Shown here in pieces: positions 1 to 6,089 of a stretch of DNA of 6,758 nucleotides. The position numbers and the translations under genes were made by a program. Numbering within the stretch: position 1 is the stretch's first letter; every line of letters begins with the position of its first letter. The notes under the pieces were generated by a model. The model worked only from the letters and a program-made list of their open reading frames with translations. It was not told where the DNA came from and searched no databases. Origin of the DNA: Deltaproteobacteria bacterium (GTDB lineage: Bacteria > Desulfobacterota > DSM-4660 > Desulfatiglandales > Desulfatiglandaceae); NCBI GenBank assembly GCA_021159825.1, contig JAGHDR010000349.1, forward strand, positions 1-6,758, given 5' to 3'.

Positions 1-720
1 ATCATGGTTAAAGATATATCCCACGGATCGAAGGCTTTTAAAATAGACGGGCTTTTTGGGGTTATCCTCAAAATACTTTCGAAACCGGACAATGAAATTA
101 TCCACGGTGCGGGTGGAGGTTCCCTTTTCGTATCCCCAACCGGTTTCCAGAAGTTTGCTTCTTGAAAGGGGCCTTCCGCGATGGGCAATGAAAATCTTCA
201 GGAGTCTGACCTCCTGATCGGTCAAGTTGATCCGACCGGATGGGCCATGGGCAATCAACGTCTCAAAATCGATGCTGTTAGGACCGAATTTGTAGATCCG
301 GGACAATGGTGAAAGGCCATTTCCATTCAAATTTGTCTCCCCTTGGGACCAGGTCCCCCGGGTCAAAAGCCGCTCCACCCGAAGTAAAAACTCCTCCAGA
401 TTAAAAGGCTTGGCAAGATAGTCGTCCACCCCATAGGAAAAACCCTTTATTTTGTCATCGGAATCCCCTCTGGCAGACAGGATCAAAACCGGAAGCCGCT
501 CGTCTTCCCGGCGGATATTCCGCAGCACCGACAGTCCGTCAAGCTTGGGAAGCATGATGTCCAGCACGATCAGATGCGGCTGCCATTCCTTCCATTTTTG
601 GAGGCCTGAAACGCCGTCCGCAGCCACCTCAACATCATATCCCTTAAAAGACAGGTTCAGTTTCAGTCCTTCCGCCAGGTGGACCTCGTCTTCCACCACC
701 AGTATCTTTTTTTTGTCCAT
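1..720 (-). CDS. OmpR/PhoB-family response regulator (C-terminal end cut by window edge)
   Basis: Cytoplasmic DNA-binding response regulator, the likely partner of the histidine kinase encoded just upstream. Translating the reverse strand from the ATG at 720 gives 240 open codons with no stop before the window edge. The receiver domain spans about residues 4-118: acidic pair E10-D11, phospho-acceptor D54 in the motif VLDIMLP, S82 in LILSARG, and K104 in YLAKPF. A winged-helix output domain of the Trans_reg_C type follows at about 143-238, with LTDQEVRLLKIF, RSKLLETGWGY, TRTVDNFIVRFRKYF and the terminal hairpin LRSVGYIF. Since these proteins normally end shortly after that hairpin, only a few residues should be missing. 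The start lies 17 bp after the kinase stop and is preceded by a GGTGGGG ribosome-binding site, so the two genes form an operon. The regulated genes are unknown; the 11-bp direct repeat at 1728-1749 is a candidate binding site. Family assignment is secure, but the specific member (PhoB, CpxR or other) cannot be told. Confidence 0.93.
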   Translation of the reverse strand, partial: MDKKKILVVEDEVHLAEGLKLNLSFKGYDVEVAADGVSGLQKWKEWQPHLIVLDIMLPKLDGLSVLRNIRREDERLPVLILSARGDSDDKIKGFSYGVDDYLAKPFNLEEFLLRVERLLTRGTWSQGETNLNGNGLSPLSRIYKFGPNSIDFETLIAHGPSGRINLTDQEVRLLKIFIAHRGRPLSRSKLLETGWGYEKGTSTRTVDNFIVRFRKYFEDNPKKPVYFKSLRSVGYIFNHD

Positions 721-737
721 ATCCCCACCGACACCCG

Positions 738-1709
738 TCATTTCAAGTCCGCCCGAGACGGTTTTACAGGCAGCATCACTGTGAAAACAGATCCCTTTCC
801 GCCTTCCTTTGATTCGGCCGTCACTTTTCCCTTATGAATTCCGGCAATGCTTTCAACCAGATACAGACCGAGCCCGGTCCCTTTGGCCGACATGTCGTCG
901 GACCGGCCAACCTGGTAGAATTTTTTGAAAATCTTCTTGATTTCAGGCTTTGGAATACCGATGCCGTTGTCTTCAAAACGAATGTACAGCTCCCTGCCGG
1001 CATATTCAAAGTAAATGTCCAATCTCGGGACCTCTGATTCGTTATATTTGACGGCATTGGTGAACAGATTCATTAAAAGCATCTCAAACAGGGAGAGATT
1101 GATGCGACATGAAAAGGCGCTTTCAGGAGGATGATGTATATTGATTTCGCAATTCCCGAAAAGGTGCCGGTTCTTTTTGTAAAACCCCTCGACCATCTTT
1201 ACCGGATCTTCGGTAACGAATTTTCCGCCATAGGTCTTACTCTCAACCTTGGCCAAATTGAGTATGCGATTGATATTATGGGATAATCTGTCCGCATCCT
1301 GAACCATATAGTCTATATACTTAAGCTGATCTTCCCGGGAAAATTCATATTTGTGAAATGTCTCCAGGTACAATTTTAAAGAGGTGACCGGGGTCTTCAG
1401 TTCGTGGGTGAAATTGTTGATGAAGTTTCGCTGGAGCCGGTAAAGCTGCAGCATCTTCTGATTGTAAACAAAAATAATAAATATCCCCAGCAGGATGAGC
1501 CCCACAAGGATGGAAAGCACCAAAATCACCAGCCAGGTCTGGGAGGCCAGAACCTGATCGGGATCCAGGTTGGCCTTTTGTATGACATTTTTCAGCCCCG
1601 CACTGACCTCCACATACCAGTAGATATACAAGAAGAGGGATAAGGCCACCGCAGCAATGGAAAAGATGAATATGAGAATGGGGTGAAGAAACCACTTGGT
1701 TTGTTTCAT
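738..1709 (-). CDS. Membrane sensor histidine kinase with a minimal periplasmic loop
   Basis: Inner-membrane sensor kinase, 323 residues, first gene of a kinase-regulator operon. Two hydrophobic segments lie at about residues 9-33 and 58-82. They enclose only about 25 residues outside the membrane, too few for a folded PAS or Cache sensor domain. The HisKA dimerisation helix carries the H-box FTHELKTPVTSL with the phosphorylated His102. The HATPase_c domain shows the N box NLFTNAVKYN (about 214-223), the G1 box EDNGIGIP (246-253), the F box around 261-266 (FKKFYQ) and the G2 box GTGLGLYL (277-284), so every catalytic motif is intact. There is no HAMP domain: the second membrane helix runs almost directly into the dimerisation helix. 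The ribosome-binding site before the ATG is weak (ACGGA, about 10 nt upstream). The signal is unknown; the tiny loop suggests sensing within the membrane or through a partner protein, which is inference. Confidence 0.93.
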   Translation of the reverse strand: MKQTKWFLHPILIFIFSIAAVALSLFLYIYWYVEVSAGLKNVIQKANLDPDQVLASQTWLVILVLSILVGLILLGIFIIFVYNQKMLQLYRLQRNFINNFTHELKTPVTSLKLYLETFHKYEFSREDQLKYIDYMVQDADRLSHNINRILNLAKVESKTYGGKFVTEDPVKMVEGFYKKNRHLFGNCEINIHHPPESAFSCRINLSLFEMLLMNLFTNAVKYNESEVPRLDIYFEYAGRELYIRFEDNGIGIPKPEIKKIFKKFYQVGRSDDMSAKGTGLGLYLVESIAGIHKGKVTAESKEGGKGSVFTVMLPVKPSRADLK

Positions 1710-1727
1710 TGGCGGAATCCGTCTTGG

Positions 1728-1749
1728 TTTGTAAAACTTTTGTAAAACA
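1728..1749. promoter_or_regulatory. Tandem 11-bp direct repeat, candidate operator for the adjacent OmpR/PhoB regulator
   Basis: The 10-mer TTTGTAAAAC occurs at 1728-1737 and again, perfectly, at 1739-1748, so the period is exactly 11 bp. OmpR/PhoB-family regulators bind as head-to-tail dimers to direct repeats with about one helical turn (10-11 bp) between half-sites, and PhoB boxes have 11-bp units. The repeat lies in the intergenic region between the divergent kinase and radical SAM genes, about 20-40 bp before the kinase start codon and downstream of its predicted transcription start. Occupancy there would be expected to block or tune kinase-regulator transcription. It also lies about 95 bp upstream of the radical SAM start, where it could activate a plus-strand promoter. 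The repeat is seen; the assignment to this regulator is inference. Confidence 0.5.
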
Positions 1750-1777
1750 TATCCGGAGGCCTTTAACCATCCTCTTT

Positions 1778-1806
1778 ATTGTACTAGCATAGCGCGATTA
1801 CTTCAA
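1778..1806 (-). promoter_or_regulatory. Sigma70-like promoter for the kinase-regulator operon
   Basis: On the reverse strand, TTGAAG (1806-1801) and TACAAT (1783-1778) are separated by exactly 17 bp. They match the -35 consensus at 4 of 6 positions and the -10 consensus at 5 of 6. Transcription would start near 1771, giving a leader of about 60 nt before the kinase ATG that includes the 11-bp direct repeat. Confidence 0.5.
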
Positions 1807-1842
1807 CTGACAAAAACCTAATCAACAAAGATGGAGAAAGAA

Positions 1843-3606
1843 ATGATGATGCAAACACAGCCGGTTCACAGGCTTGGAACCCGGGCCAAGGTATTGTTGT
1901 CAAGCGTTTTTGGACCCTATGCCCAGGACGATGCCTATGGAAGCCGCAAGATCAACCCCATGGAGCTTTATCAAAATCAGGTCACTCGAACACAAGGGGC
2001 TTTTTCCCTTCGCATGTTTCACCGGTCCTTTGGATTGATGCTGCTTCAAGCGAATATTGACGCCCCCTGCACCCTCCTGGACTTTCCCTCAGAGGACCGC
2101 TTTATCGAAGAACTTCAGAGTTGTTCTTACGACATTGTGGGCGTCAGTGCCATCATCCCGAATATTGGAAAGCTCAAAAGAATGTGCGATCTTGTCAGAA
2201 AATACCAGCCGAATGCAACGGTTGTTGTGGGCGGGCATGTGGCCAACAAAGAAGATATCCATGAAATAATTGATGCAGACCATATCGTTAGAGGAGACGG
2301 CGTAAAATGGTTTAGAACGTTTCTCGGGCAGGACGAGGCGGCACCGGTCAGGCATCCGGTGACGCCTTCGGGGAACGGCGCCCGGATCATGGGTGTTGGG
2401 CTGAGCGAAAAACCCGAAGATACTGCCGCCATCTTGATCCCTTCCGTGGGTTGTCCCATGGGCTGTAATTTCTGTTCCACTTCCGCCATGTTCGGGGGGA
2501 AGGGCAAGTTTATCAATTTTTACGAAACCGGCGACGAACTGTTCAGTGTGATGCAGGGGATTGAAACAAAACTCAAAACCCAATCCTTTTTTGTCCTGGA
2601 TGAGAATTTCCTCATGCATCGCAAAAGAGCGCTTCGATTGCTCGAACTGATGGAAAAGAACCGGAAAAGCTGGTCCTTATATGTCTTCAGTTCCGCCCGG
2701 GTGTTAAAAAGCTATACCGTCGAGCAACTGGTGGGATTGGGGATTTCCTGGGTTTGGACCGGGCTGGAAGGCGAGGACAGCCGATATCAGAAACTTAAAA
2801 AGGTGGACACCCGGTCCTTTGTTCGCCATTTACAATCCCACGGCATCTGTGTTTTGGGTTCATCCATTATCGGCATGGAAAACCACACCCCCGAAAACAT
2901 CGATCAAGTCATAGACCATGCGATCAGCCATGATGCGGATTTCCACCAATTCATGCTTTACACCCCGATCCCCGGTACGCCACTGCACGCGCAGCACAAG
3001 GCGGACGGAACCCTGCTCCCCGAATCGGAGTTTCCGGCGGCGGATACCCACGGACAATACCGCTTCAATTACAGACATCAACACATCCGCAACGGCCTGG
3101 AAGGAGAATACCTTCTCAATGCCTTTCGCCGGGATTTCGAGGTCAACGGCCCCAGTCTCGGCCGATTGATTCGGACCACACTACAGGGTTGGCAAAAACA
3201 TAAAAATCATCCGGATAAGCGAATTCGAAACCGTTTTTTGTTGAAGGCAAAAACACTTCGAACCACCTACGCAGGCGCGGTGTGGGCAATGAAAAAATGG
3301 TCTGAGAATAACAAAACCATTCAGGCAAAAATGGATACGCTTCTCAACGGGCTTTACCGGGAGTTTGGCTGGAAGACAAGGCTGTTTGCCCCACTGGCCG
3401 GAAGGTACCTTTACCACAGCCTGAAAAAGGAAGAAAATCGGCTTCAAAACGGATGGAACTATGAACCTCACGCCTTCTATGAAAAAAATACAGCGGCTCT
3501 GGCATTGGCGCATCAACGAAAAGGCGAAAGGACCGTAAAATCCACGGTTCCGTGGGTGACCGGAGATCTTTCTCCTGTTTTTGGTCGGCTTCAGGCCGGC
3601 GCATGA
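1843..3606 (+). CDS. B12-binding-domain radical SAM protein, substrate unknown
   Basis: Cytoplasmic iron-sulfur enzyme of the cobalamin-dependent radical SAM type (587 residues from this start). Numbering here is from an in-frame upstream ATG at 1831. A Rossmann-like B12-binding domain spans about residues 60-165: a FGLMLLQANI helix, LLDFPS, YDIVGVSAI, VVVGGHVA (131-138) and RGDGVKWF. No DxHxxG lower-axial histidine motif is present, as in many B12 radical SAM enzymes. The radical SAM core begins at about 200, with Cys208, Cys212 and Cys215 in CPMGCNFC to bind the 4Fe-4S cluster, and continues through VLDENFL, WTGLEGED, GSSIIGME and YTPIPGTPLH (377-386), the last resembling the PxPGTP element of this class. 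About 170 further residues, basic and probably helical, follow. The ATG at 1843 is preferred because GGAG at 1833-1836 sits 6 nt ahead, while the ATG at 1831 has no ribosome-binding site. Relatives methylate or rearrange lipids, tetrapyrroles and natural products; nothing here fixes the substrate. Confidence 0.88.
   Translation: MMMQTQPVHRLGTRAKVLLSSVFGPYAQDDAYGSRKINPMELYQNQVTRTQGAFSLRMFHRSFGLMLLQANIDAPCTLLDFPSEDRFIEELQSCSYDIVGVSAIIPNIGKLKRMCDLVRKYQPNATVVVGGHVANKEDIHEIIDADHIVRGDGVKWFRTFLGQDEAAPVRHPVTPSGNGARIMGVGLSEKPEDTAAILIPSVGCPMGCNFCSTSAMFGGKGKFINFYETGDELFSVMQGIETKLKTQSFFVLDENFLMHRKRALRLLELMEKNRKSWSLYVFSSARVLKSYTVEQLVGLGISWVWTGLEGEDSRYQKLKKVDTRSFVRHLQSHGICVLGSSIIGMENHTPENIDQVIDHAISHDADFHQFMLYTPIPGTPLHAQHKADGTLLPESEFPAADTHGQYRFNYRHQHIRNGLEGEYLLNAFRRDFEVNGPSLGRLIRTTLQGWQKHKNHPDKRIRNRFLLKAKTLRTTYAGAVWAMKKWSENNKTIQAKMDTLLNGLYREFGWKTRLFAPLAGRYLYHSLKKEENRLQNGWNYEPHAFYEKNTAALALAHQRKGERTVKSTVPWVTGDLSPVFGRLQAGA
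3542..3555 (-). terminator. Possible weak terminator for the tetR-mqnB-mqnD operon
   Basis: CCACGGTTCCGTGG is a perfect palindrome that folds as a 5-bp stem with a 4-nt loop. Read on the minus strand it is followed by ATTTTA. It lies about 95 nt beyond the mqnD stop, inside the 3' end of the convergent radical SAM gene. The stem is short and the T-run has only four bases, so the terminator call is tentative. The 42-bp gap between the two convergent stop codons holds no better candidate. Confidence 0.2.
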
Positions 3607-3648
3607 GTATCAAAGTGACATCTGATTTTCTGAAGGGATAGCTCAGCG

Positions 3649-4479
3649 CTAATAGGCCATCAACGGCAAGGAACAGGGTTTCAACAACTCCGCTCTCTCG
3701 GCACAATCCAACAGAACCTTTACAGCCTTTCGCCCTTCATCACCCAGGTCCCTGCTGAACCGGTTCACGTAAAGGTCGATATGCTGCTGAATCACCGAAG
3801 GTGCCATTTCCTGGGCGTGGGATCTGACGTAATCCTTGACCAGGGATGATCCGCCCTCCGCCAGCAAAAGGGATTGACGGATCCGTTCGTCCACCATCCG
3901 TGCCGTGCGTTCCCCCAGATCCCTGCGGATGGCAATGCCGCCCAGGGGGATGGGAAGTCCGGTTTCTTCCTCCCACCACCGGCCCAGATCAAGGATGGAC
4001 CGAAGGCCATAAGCATCCAGCGTAAACCGCCCTTCATGAATAACGAGCCCGAAATCCGCCTCGCCATCCCTCACCGCCGGCATGACTTCGGAAAATACCA
4101 TTTGCCGGAATCGCGGTTCGTATCCCAGATAAAGGGTCAGGAGCAGCCGGGCCGTTGTCAAATTGCCGGGTGCTGCGATGATGCCGTCTTTAAGATCTTT
4201 CAGGTCGGCCCCAGGCCGGGAGGTCAGGATCGGGCCGCAACCCCGTCCCAGGGCACCCCCGGAATGGAGCAACGCATACGCTTTTCGGACTTTAAAAAAG
4301 GCGAAGAACGAGAGCTTGGTAATGTTCAGTTTTTCTTCCATGGCCCATTCGTTAAGGGTCTCAACGTCCGCAAGCACCGGATCAAAGCCCGGGAATGCAT
4401 CTTTTTCCCGGGCGGAAAGCCCCCCGAAGATGTAAGTGTCATTGGGGCATGTCGAGTAACCGATCCTCATCTTTTTCAA
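3649..4479 (-). CDS. mqnD: 1,4-dihydroxy-6-naphthoate synthase (menaquinone, futalosine pathway)
   Basis: MqnD converts cyclic dehypoxanthine futalosine to 1,4-dihydroxy-6-naphthoate, the naphthoquinone precursor of menaquinone, in the cytoplasm. The product is 276 residues, a normal family length. It begins with the family signature YSTCPNDTYIFGG (8-20), followed by NITKLSFFAF (52-61), LLHSGGALGRGCGPIL (70-85), an APGNLTTARLLL lobe (103-114) and DFGLVIHEGRFT (142-153). His148 in that last motif corresponds to the histidine proposed as catalytic base in the Thermus enzyme. The fold is that of a periplasmic-binding-protein-like two-lobed enzyme with no signal peptide. The start is a TTG at 4479 overlapping the mqnB stop in TTGA, with AAGGA 7 nt upstream. 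The alternative ATG at 4470 lacks a well-spaced ribosome-binding site. It is the last gene of the tetR-mqnB-mqnD operon and is translationally coupled to mqnB. Confidence 0.93.
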   Translation of the reverse strand: MKKMRIGYSTCPNDTYIFGGLSAREKDAFPGFDPVLADVETLNEWAMEEKLNITKLSFFAFFKVRKAYALLHSGGALGRGCGPILTSRPGADLKDLKDGIIAAPGNLTTARLLLTLYLGYEPRFRQMVFSEVMPAVRDGEADFGLVIHEGRFTLDAYGLRSILDLGRWWEEETGLPIPLGGIAIRRDLGERTARMVDERIRQSLLLAEGGSSLVKDYVRSHAQEMAPSVIQQHIDLYVNRFSRDLGDEGRKAVKVLLDCAERAELLKPCSLPLMAY

Positions 4480-5171
4480 TGATTTTTCCTTAAATATTCA
4501 AGTAACACTTTCTGCGGTGGGACGATGGCTTTTTCAAAATCCCAGTGAGATTTGTCACGATCGCCCGCCCGATTACTGATGCCTCTGATTTCAGCCGTTC
4601 TGAACCCGAACCTTTGCCCCGCCAGGGCAACGGCGTACCCCTCCATGTTTTCAGCCAGAGCTCGGAATTTTGTTGCTCTGTTACAAGCATGACCGTCATT
4701 TGCCGAAGCCCCGGCAACCGTAAGGGATCTGCCATAAGAGGCCTTTCCGATCTCCATGGCGTGATCAAGCAAAACGGAAGAAAACGGCTGATCCAGGTGA
4801 ATTTCCTGCGTAACGCCCGGCAGGTTCATGCCGTGAGTGTCACCCATACCGGGACCGGAGACCATACCCAGTTCCGCCAGGATCTCTGTTTCCGCCACCA
4901 CCATGTCCCCCACCCTCAGGCCGGAATCGGGCAATAAACCGGCGGATCCCACCATCACCATGAAATCCGGTTGCGTCATGCCGCAGAAAGCACCCAGGGT
5001 CGTACAGGCTGAAGCAACCCCGACGCCTGCAACACCAAAGGTCACGGTATGCCTTCCCATGGCACCCACAAACCACGGACAGCCCCCCACGCCGCCCTTT
5101 AACCGGGCACGCGCAGCTTTTAGCAACAGGGACAATTCTTCCAACATTGATGCAACAATCCACAGGTTCAT
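4476..5171 (-). CDS. mqnB: Futalosine hydrolase (menaquinone, futalosine pathway)
   Basis: MqnB cleaves futalosine (or aminodeoxyfutalosine in some species) at the N-glycosidic bond, releasing the purine base and dehypoxanthine futalosine, the substrate for MqnC. The 231-residue product has the nucleoside phosphorylase/MTAN fold: the MNLWIVASMLEE start, FGVAGVGVASA (45-55), MVMVGSAGLLP (71-81) and VGDMVVAETEI (87-97). The substrate-binding ENMEGYAVA motif is at 174-182. RGISNRAGDRDKSHWDF (196-212) is typical of futalosine hydrolase; adenosylhomocysteine nucleosidases have an SDxA motif there. The ATG overlaps the tetR stop in ATGA, with AGGTGA just upstream. The gene overlaps mqnD at its other end, so all three operon genes are tightly coupled. 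MqnA, MqnC and MqnE are not in this window. An MTAN-like hydrolase with another substrate is possible, but the mqnD neighbour makes this unlikely. Confidence 0.92.
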   Translation of the reverse strand: MNLWIVASMLEELSLLLKAARARLKGGVGGCPWFVGAMGRHTVTFGVAGVGVASACTTLGAFCGMTQPDFMVMVGSAGLLPDSGLRVGDMVVAETEILAELGMVSGPGMGDTHGMNLPGVTQEIHLDQPFSSVLLDHAMEIGKASYGRSLTVAGASANDGHACNRATKFRALAENMEGYAVALAGQRFGFRTAEIRGISNRAGDRDKSHWDFEKAIVPPQKVLLEYLRKNH

Positions 5172-5851
5172 TTTTTCACCTGATCTTCCGATCCCCGGGA
5201 AAGGGCCATGCCGCTTTTCATCATTTTCATGATTCCTTCAATCTCTCGATTGATTTCCATATGGGACAACCGGTTTTCGCTGCCAAGCTGCCCCCGAAAC
5301 TGTGCGTGATGCGCATGAACAAAACGGTCCACCACAGCCTCCACCATAAACGCTGCAAGTTCGGGATCCAGATCGGACCTCAATTCACCTCTTTCAATGC
5401 CATTTTGAATCAGGGATTTGATAAACGACAGGGATTCCCGGTGGACTTCTTCCACGATCTCCCGTTTGCATGGCGAATCCCCGGTAAACACAATGCGATA
5501 ATAGATGGCAGCCAAACCCGAATGGACATGGATGAAATCAAGGCCGGCGAGCATCACCTTCTCAAGACGTATGAAAAAATCCTCCGCTTCACTTTCATCC
5601 CGGACCTGCCTGAGATAGTCTTTTACGCGGCCCAGGGCCATTTTGTACACAAAGCCGAACAAGCCCGCTTTACTCCTGAAATATTTGAAAAGCGCACCCT
5701 TTGAGATACCGGCCGTCTTAACCACCACATTCATGCCGGCATTGTTGTAGTTCTTATCCGCAAACTCGTTGACGGCAGCGCTCAAAACTCTTTCCCGCTT
5801 CTCTTCATCCAGTTTCAGGAACATCTTTGTGGCAGTGGTTTGAATACCCAT
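5168..5851 (-). CDS. TetR-family transcriptional regulator in operon with mqnB-mqnD
   Basis: Cytoplasmic DNA-binding regulator of 227 residues from the ATG at 5851. The N-terminal TetR domain reads LDEEKRERVLSAAVNEFADK (about 14-33), then a helix-turn-helix at about 40-58 (MNVVVKTAGISKGALFKYF) and FRSKAGLFGFVY. This has the usual layout of the family, in which residues after the first helix contact DNA. The C-terminal ligand domain (about 75-227) is all-helical and has no recognisable ligand signature. A GTG at 5860 is also in frame, but GGAAAG sits 8 nt before the ATG at 5851 and almost touches the GTG, so the ATG is preferred; an ATG at 5824 is possible too. The stop overlaps the mqnB start in ATGA. 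First in the operon, it is probably an autoregulator that also sets expression of the two menaquinone genes; the effector is unknown. Confidence 0.92.
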   Translation of the reverse strand: MGIQTTATKMFLKLDEEKRERVLSAAVNEFADKNYNNAGMNVVVKTAGISKGALFKYFRSKAGLFGFVYKMALGRVKDYLRQVRDESEAEDFFIRLEKVMLAGLDFIHVHSGLAAIYYRIVFTGDSPCKREIVEEVHRESLSFIKSLIQNGIERGELRSDLDPELAAFMVEAVVDRFVHAHHAQFRGQLGSENRLSHMEINREIEGIMKMMKSGMALSRGSEDQVKK

Positions 5852-5860
5852 TGAAGACAC

Positions 5861-5876
5861 TTTCCATAAAGGGAAA
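5861..5876. promoter_or_regulatory. Small inverted repeat over the tetR ribosome-binding site
   Basis: TTTCC (5861-5865) and GGAAA (5872-5876) are perfect 5-bp inverted arms around a 6-bp centre, directly upstream of tetR. The left arm contains the complement of the tetR Shine-Dalgarno sequence GGAAAG. The repeat could be a TetR autoregulatory operator or an RNA hairpin hiding the ribosome-binding site, but it is short enough to be chance. Confidence 0.2.
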
Positions 5877-5884
5877 ATCCATCT

Positions 5885-5910
5885 TTGTCATTTGCATATC
5901 GTTAACACAA
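5885..5910. promoter_or_regulatory. Weak 26-bp dyad, candidate TetR operator
   Basis: The outer arms TTGT (5885-5888) and ACAA (5907-5910) are symmetric about a central ATAT. One further pair also matches, giving 14 of 26 symmetric positions. It lies 30-60 bp upstream of the tetR start in the spacer shared with the rightward genes, where an autoregulatory operator would be expected. The symmetry is poor, so this is only a candidate. Confidence 0.15.
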
Positions 5911-5997
5911 TGCCACCATTTCATCAAGAATTCACCATACGAATTAAATGGACCGAGGATGGTAAGAAAGGTATTTTCCGGGGGTGAGGAATCAATC

Positions 5998-6075
5998 ATG
6001 TACTTGATCAAGAGACTGATTTATGTTAGAAAAAGAATGATTTCAAATCTCTTTAAGACCCTGAGCCGGATTTGA
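5998..6075 (+). CDS. Possible 25-residue cationic small protein or leader peptide
   Basis: A short open frame starts at an ATG with a strong ribosome-binding site, GAGGA at 5986-5990 within GGGGGTGAGGA, 7 nt upstream. It encodes 25 residues, beginning MYLIKRLIYVRKRM and ending in LSRI. There are seven Lys/Arg and no acidic residues, interleaved with Leu, Ile, Val, Met and Phe, as in a membrane-surface amphipathic helix. It ends 14 nt before the ATG of the 105-residue gene, so the two would be co-transcribed and possibly coupled. The same frame is open upstream to 5827, but those codons lie partly over tetR and look non-coding. I know no family for it. It may be a real small protein, a leader peptide, or chance; the ribosome-binding site is the main support. 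Confidence 0.35.
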   Translation: MYLIKRLIYVRKRMISNLFKTLSRI

Positions 6076-6089
6076 CGGGAGATCGTAAA

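Noticed and set aside
452..784. 110-codon plus-strand open frame
   Set aside because: It is antisense to the response regulator N-terminus and the kinase stop. Its Ser/Arg/Thr-rich low-complexity product is what the complement of a GC-biased gene gives, and the opposite strand has complete receiver motifs.
1762..1790. Plus-strand promoter TTTAAC - 17 bp - TAGCAT for the radical SAM gene
   Set aside because: Both hexamers match the consensus poorly. The radical SAM promoter must lie in this intergenic region, but I cannot place it with confidence; an activator-dependent promoter downstream of the direct repeat is possible.
2089..2619. 176-codon minus-strand open frame
   Set aside because: It is a shadow of the radical SAM gene, across its B12-binding region and cluster motif.
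3634..3655. tRNA-like string GGATAGCTCAGCGCTAATAG
   Set aside because: It resembles the D-arm of a tRNA, but there is no T-arm, anticodon arm or acceptor stem nearby, and it runs across the mqnD stop codon.
3874..4482. 202-codon plus-strand open frame
   Set aside because: It lies entirely antisense to mqnD, whose family motifs are unmistakable. The plus-frame product is Pro/Gly/Arg/Gln-rich with no domain-like pattern.
5147..5704. 185-codon plus-strand open frame
   Set aside because: It is antisense to tetR and the mqnB start. The minus-strand reading has a clear helix-turn-helix and operon overlaps.
5822..5880. Minus-strand tetR promoter ATGACA - 17 bp - TATGGA
   Set aside because: The -10 match is weak, and the implied transcription start would fall almost on the start codon, leaving no room for the ribosome-binding site.
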